Positions 63,365 through 64,000 of a stretch of 64,000 nt of DNA are shown here, piece after piece. Made by a program: the position numbers and the translations under genes. The notes under the pieces are model-generated. The model did no database searches. It worked only from the letters and a program-made list of their open reading frames with translations, and was not told the DNA's origin. How positions within the stretch are numbered: position 1 is the first letter of the stretch; the number at the start of each line of letters is the position of its first letter. Source of the stretch: Nocardia sp. NBC_01730 (GTDB lineage Bacteria; Actinomycetota; Actinomycetes; Mycobacteriales; Mycobacteriaceae); the NCBI RefSeq assembly GCF_035920445.1, contig NZ_CP109162.1, forward strand, positions 3,286,001 to 3,350,000. The letters are read 5' to 3'.

Positions 63365-64000
63365 ATGCAGCGTATCCACAATGCGATCCAGCTCACAGGG
63401 CTGAGCCCGGACGACCTCGCGCAGTTGTACGCGTTTCCGGCCCAGCTCGATGCCCCTTGGGTGCGAGCCAATTTCGTCTCCAGCATCGACGGCGCCGCCA
63501 CCAGCGGAAACCTGAGCGAGGGGCTGGGCACCCCCGCCGACCGGACAGTGTTCATGATGCTGCGCGAGCTGTCGGACGTGATCCTGGTGGGCGCCGGCAC
63601 CGTGCGCTCGGAGAACTACGGCGGAGCGCGCACCGACCCGCGGCGCCGCCGAGCACTCCACGACCATGGGATCGGCGGCCATCCCGACGGCGCACCGCCC
63701 CCGATCGCGGTGGTCACCGCCAGTGCCGCGCTCGACCCCGGTGCACGGCTGTTCACCGACACCCAGGTGCCGCCGCTGATCATCACCACCGCGATCGCCT
63801 CCGCCGACCGCAAGCATCAACTCGTGGACGCGGGCGCCGACGTGATCGAGGCGGGGGACATCGCAGTGACCCCCAAGGGTCTGCTGCGCGCGCTCGGCGA
63901 GCGCGGCCTGCTGCGCATACTCACCGAGGGCGGGCCTCATCTGTTCGGCGAGCTGCTCGAAGCCGACGCGGTCGACGAGCTCTGCCTGACCACCGCGCCG
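63365..64000 (+). CDS. RibD C-terminal-like pyrimidine reductase (partial)
   Basis: At least 212 residues are present and the frame runs off the window. It opens MQRIHNAIQLTGLSPDDL; the core reads WVRANFVSSIDGAATSG, LVGAGTVRSENYGG and LLRILTEGGPHLFGELL, the NADPH-dependent reductase of the RibD C-terminal/DHFR-like fold. The M. tuberculosis homologue Rv2671 can substitute for dihydrofolate reductase. The ATG at 63365 has no ribosome site and may be leaderless. Confidence 0.9.
   Translation, partial: MQRIHNAIQLTGLSPDDLAQLYAFPAQLDAPWVRANFVSSIDGAATSGNLSEGLGTPADRTVFMMLRELSDVILVGAGTVRSENYGGARTDPRRRRALHDHGIGGHPDGAPPPIAVVTASAALDPGARLFTDTQVPPLIITTAIASADRKHQLVDAGADVIEAGDIAVTPKGLLRALGERGLLRILTEGGPHLFGELLEADAVDELCLTTAP

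Overview
The window is high-GC actinobacterial DNA, most like a Nocardia or close relative in Mycobacteriales. The evidence is gene order, frequent GTG starts, several apparently leaderless genes, and envelope genes typical of that order: phosphatidylinositol mannoside synthesis, a cutinase, an MTB12-like lipoprotein and a membrane esterase. Gene order follows the Mycobacterium tuberculosis Rv2583c-Rv2614c neighbourhood (relA, apt, lipoprotein, secF, secD, yajC, ruvB, ruvA, ruvC, yebC, pdxT, tesB, pdxS, Nudix, pimA, acyltransferase, pgsA, HIT, thrS). It then continues through a Gly-Cys-Val tRNA cluster to zapE and a RibD-like reductase (Rv2670c/Rv2671-like). Gene-order comparisons are from memory, not from a search.

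Layout: 1-3.6 kb holds the end of a MinD-like/membrane protein operon and a large secreted cutinase. 3.8-15.4 kb is stringent response (relA), purine salvage (apt) and Sec export (secDF-yajC), with an HxlR/SnoaL pair and an ABC-F gene inserted. 15.6-18.5 kb is a Baeyer-Villiger-type monooxygenase divergent from a TetR regulator, then a protein made of four DivIVA motifs. 18.6-20.9 kb is ruvCAB. 21-26.2 kb is accessory: thioesterase, membrane esterase, GlxA regulator with its divergent oxidoreductase, and ArsR with a decayed SRPBCC partner. 26.2-32.8 kb is yebC, pdxT, tesB and pdxS, split by a kinase-like gene, an SDR, an MTB12-like lipoprotein and a LysR gene. 33.3-39.9 kb is the PIM operon ending upstream in thrS.

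40.2-46.1 kb carries an FhuF-type 2Fe-2S protein, a PGPGW membrane protein and two tandem SulP-STAS-beta-carbonic-anhydrase fusions that share an upstream element. 46.4-48 kb is a tRNA cluster (Val-CAC on the minus strand; Gly-GCC, Cys-GCA and Val-GAC on the plus strand) followed by an apparent integrase remnant and a graveyard of TetR, MFS and MOSC fragments. This looks like a former integration site. 48-54.2 kb is the least familiar part: a P450, a sigma-region-4/TnsA-like protein convergent with and overlapping a CoiA-like tail-anchored protein, and a repeat-rich disordered protein. 54.7-64 kb holds an FMO, an MFS-GNAT pair, a hydrolase, an ABC transporter with its own MarR/GbsR regulator, a secreted tyrosine phosphatase, zapE and a truncated reductase gene.

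Many accessory genes sit next to a transcription factor with a visible palindromic operator: HxlR, TetR, GlxA, ArsR, LysR and GbsR.
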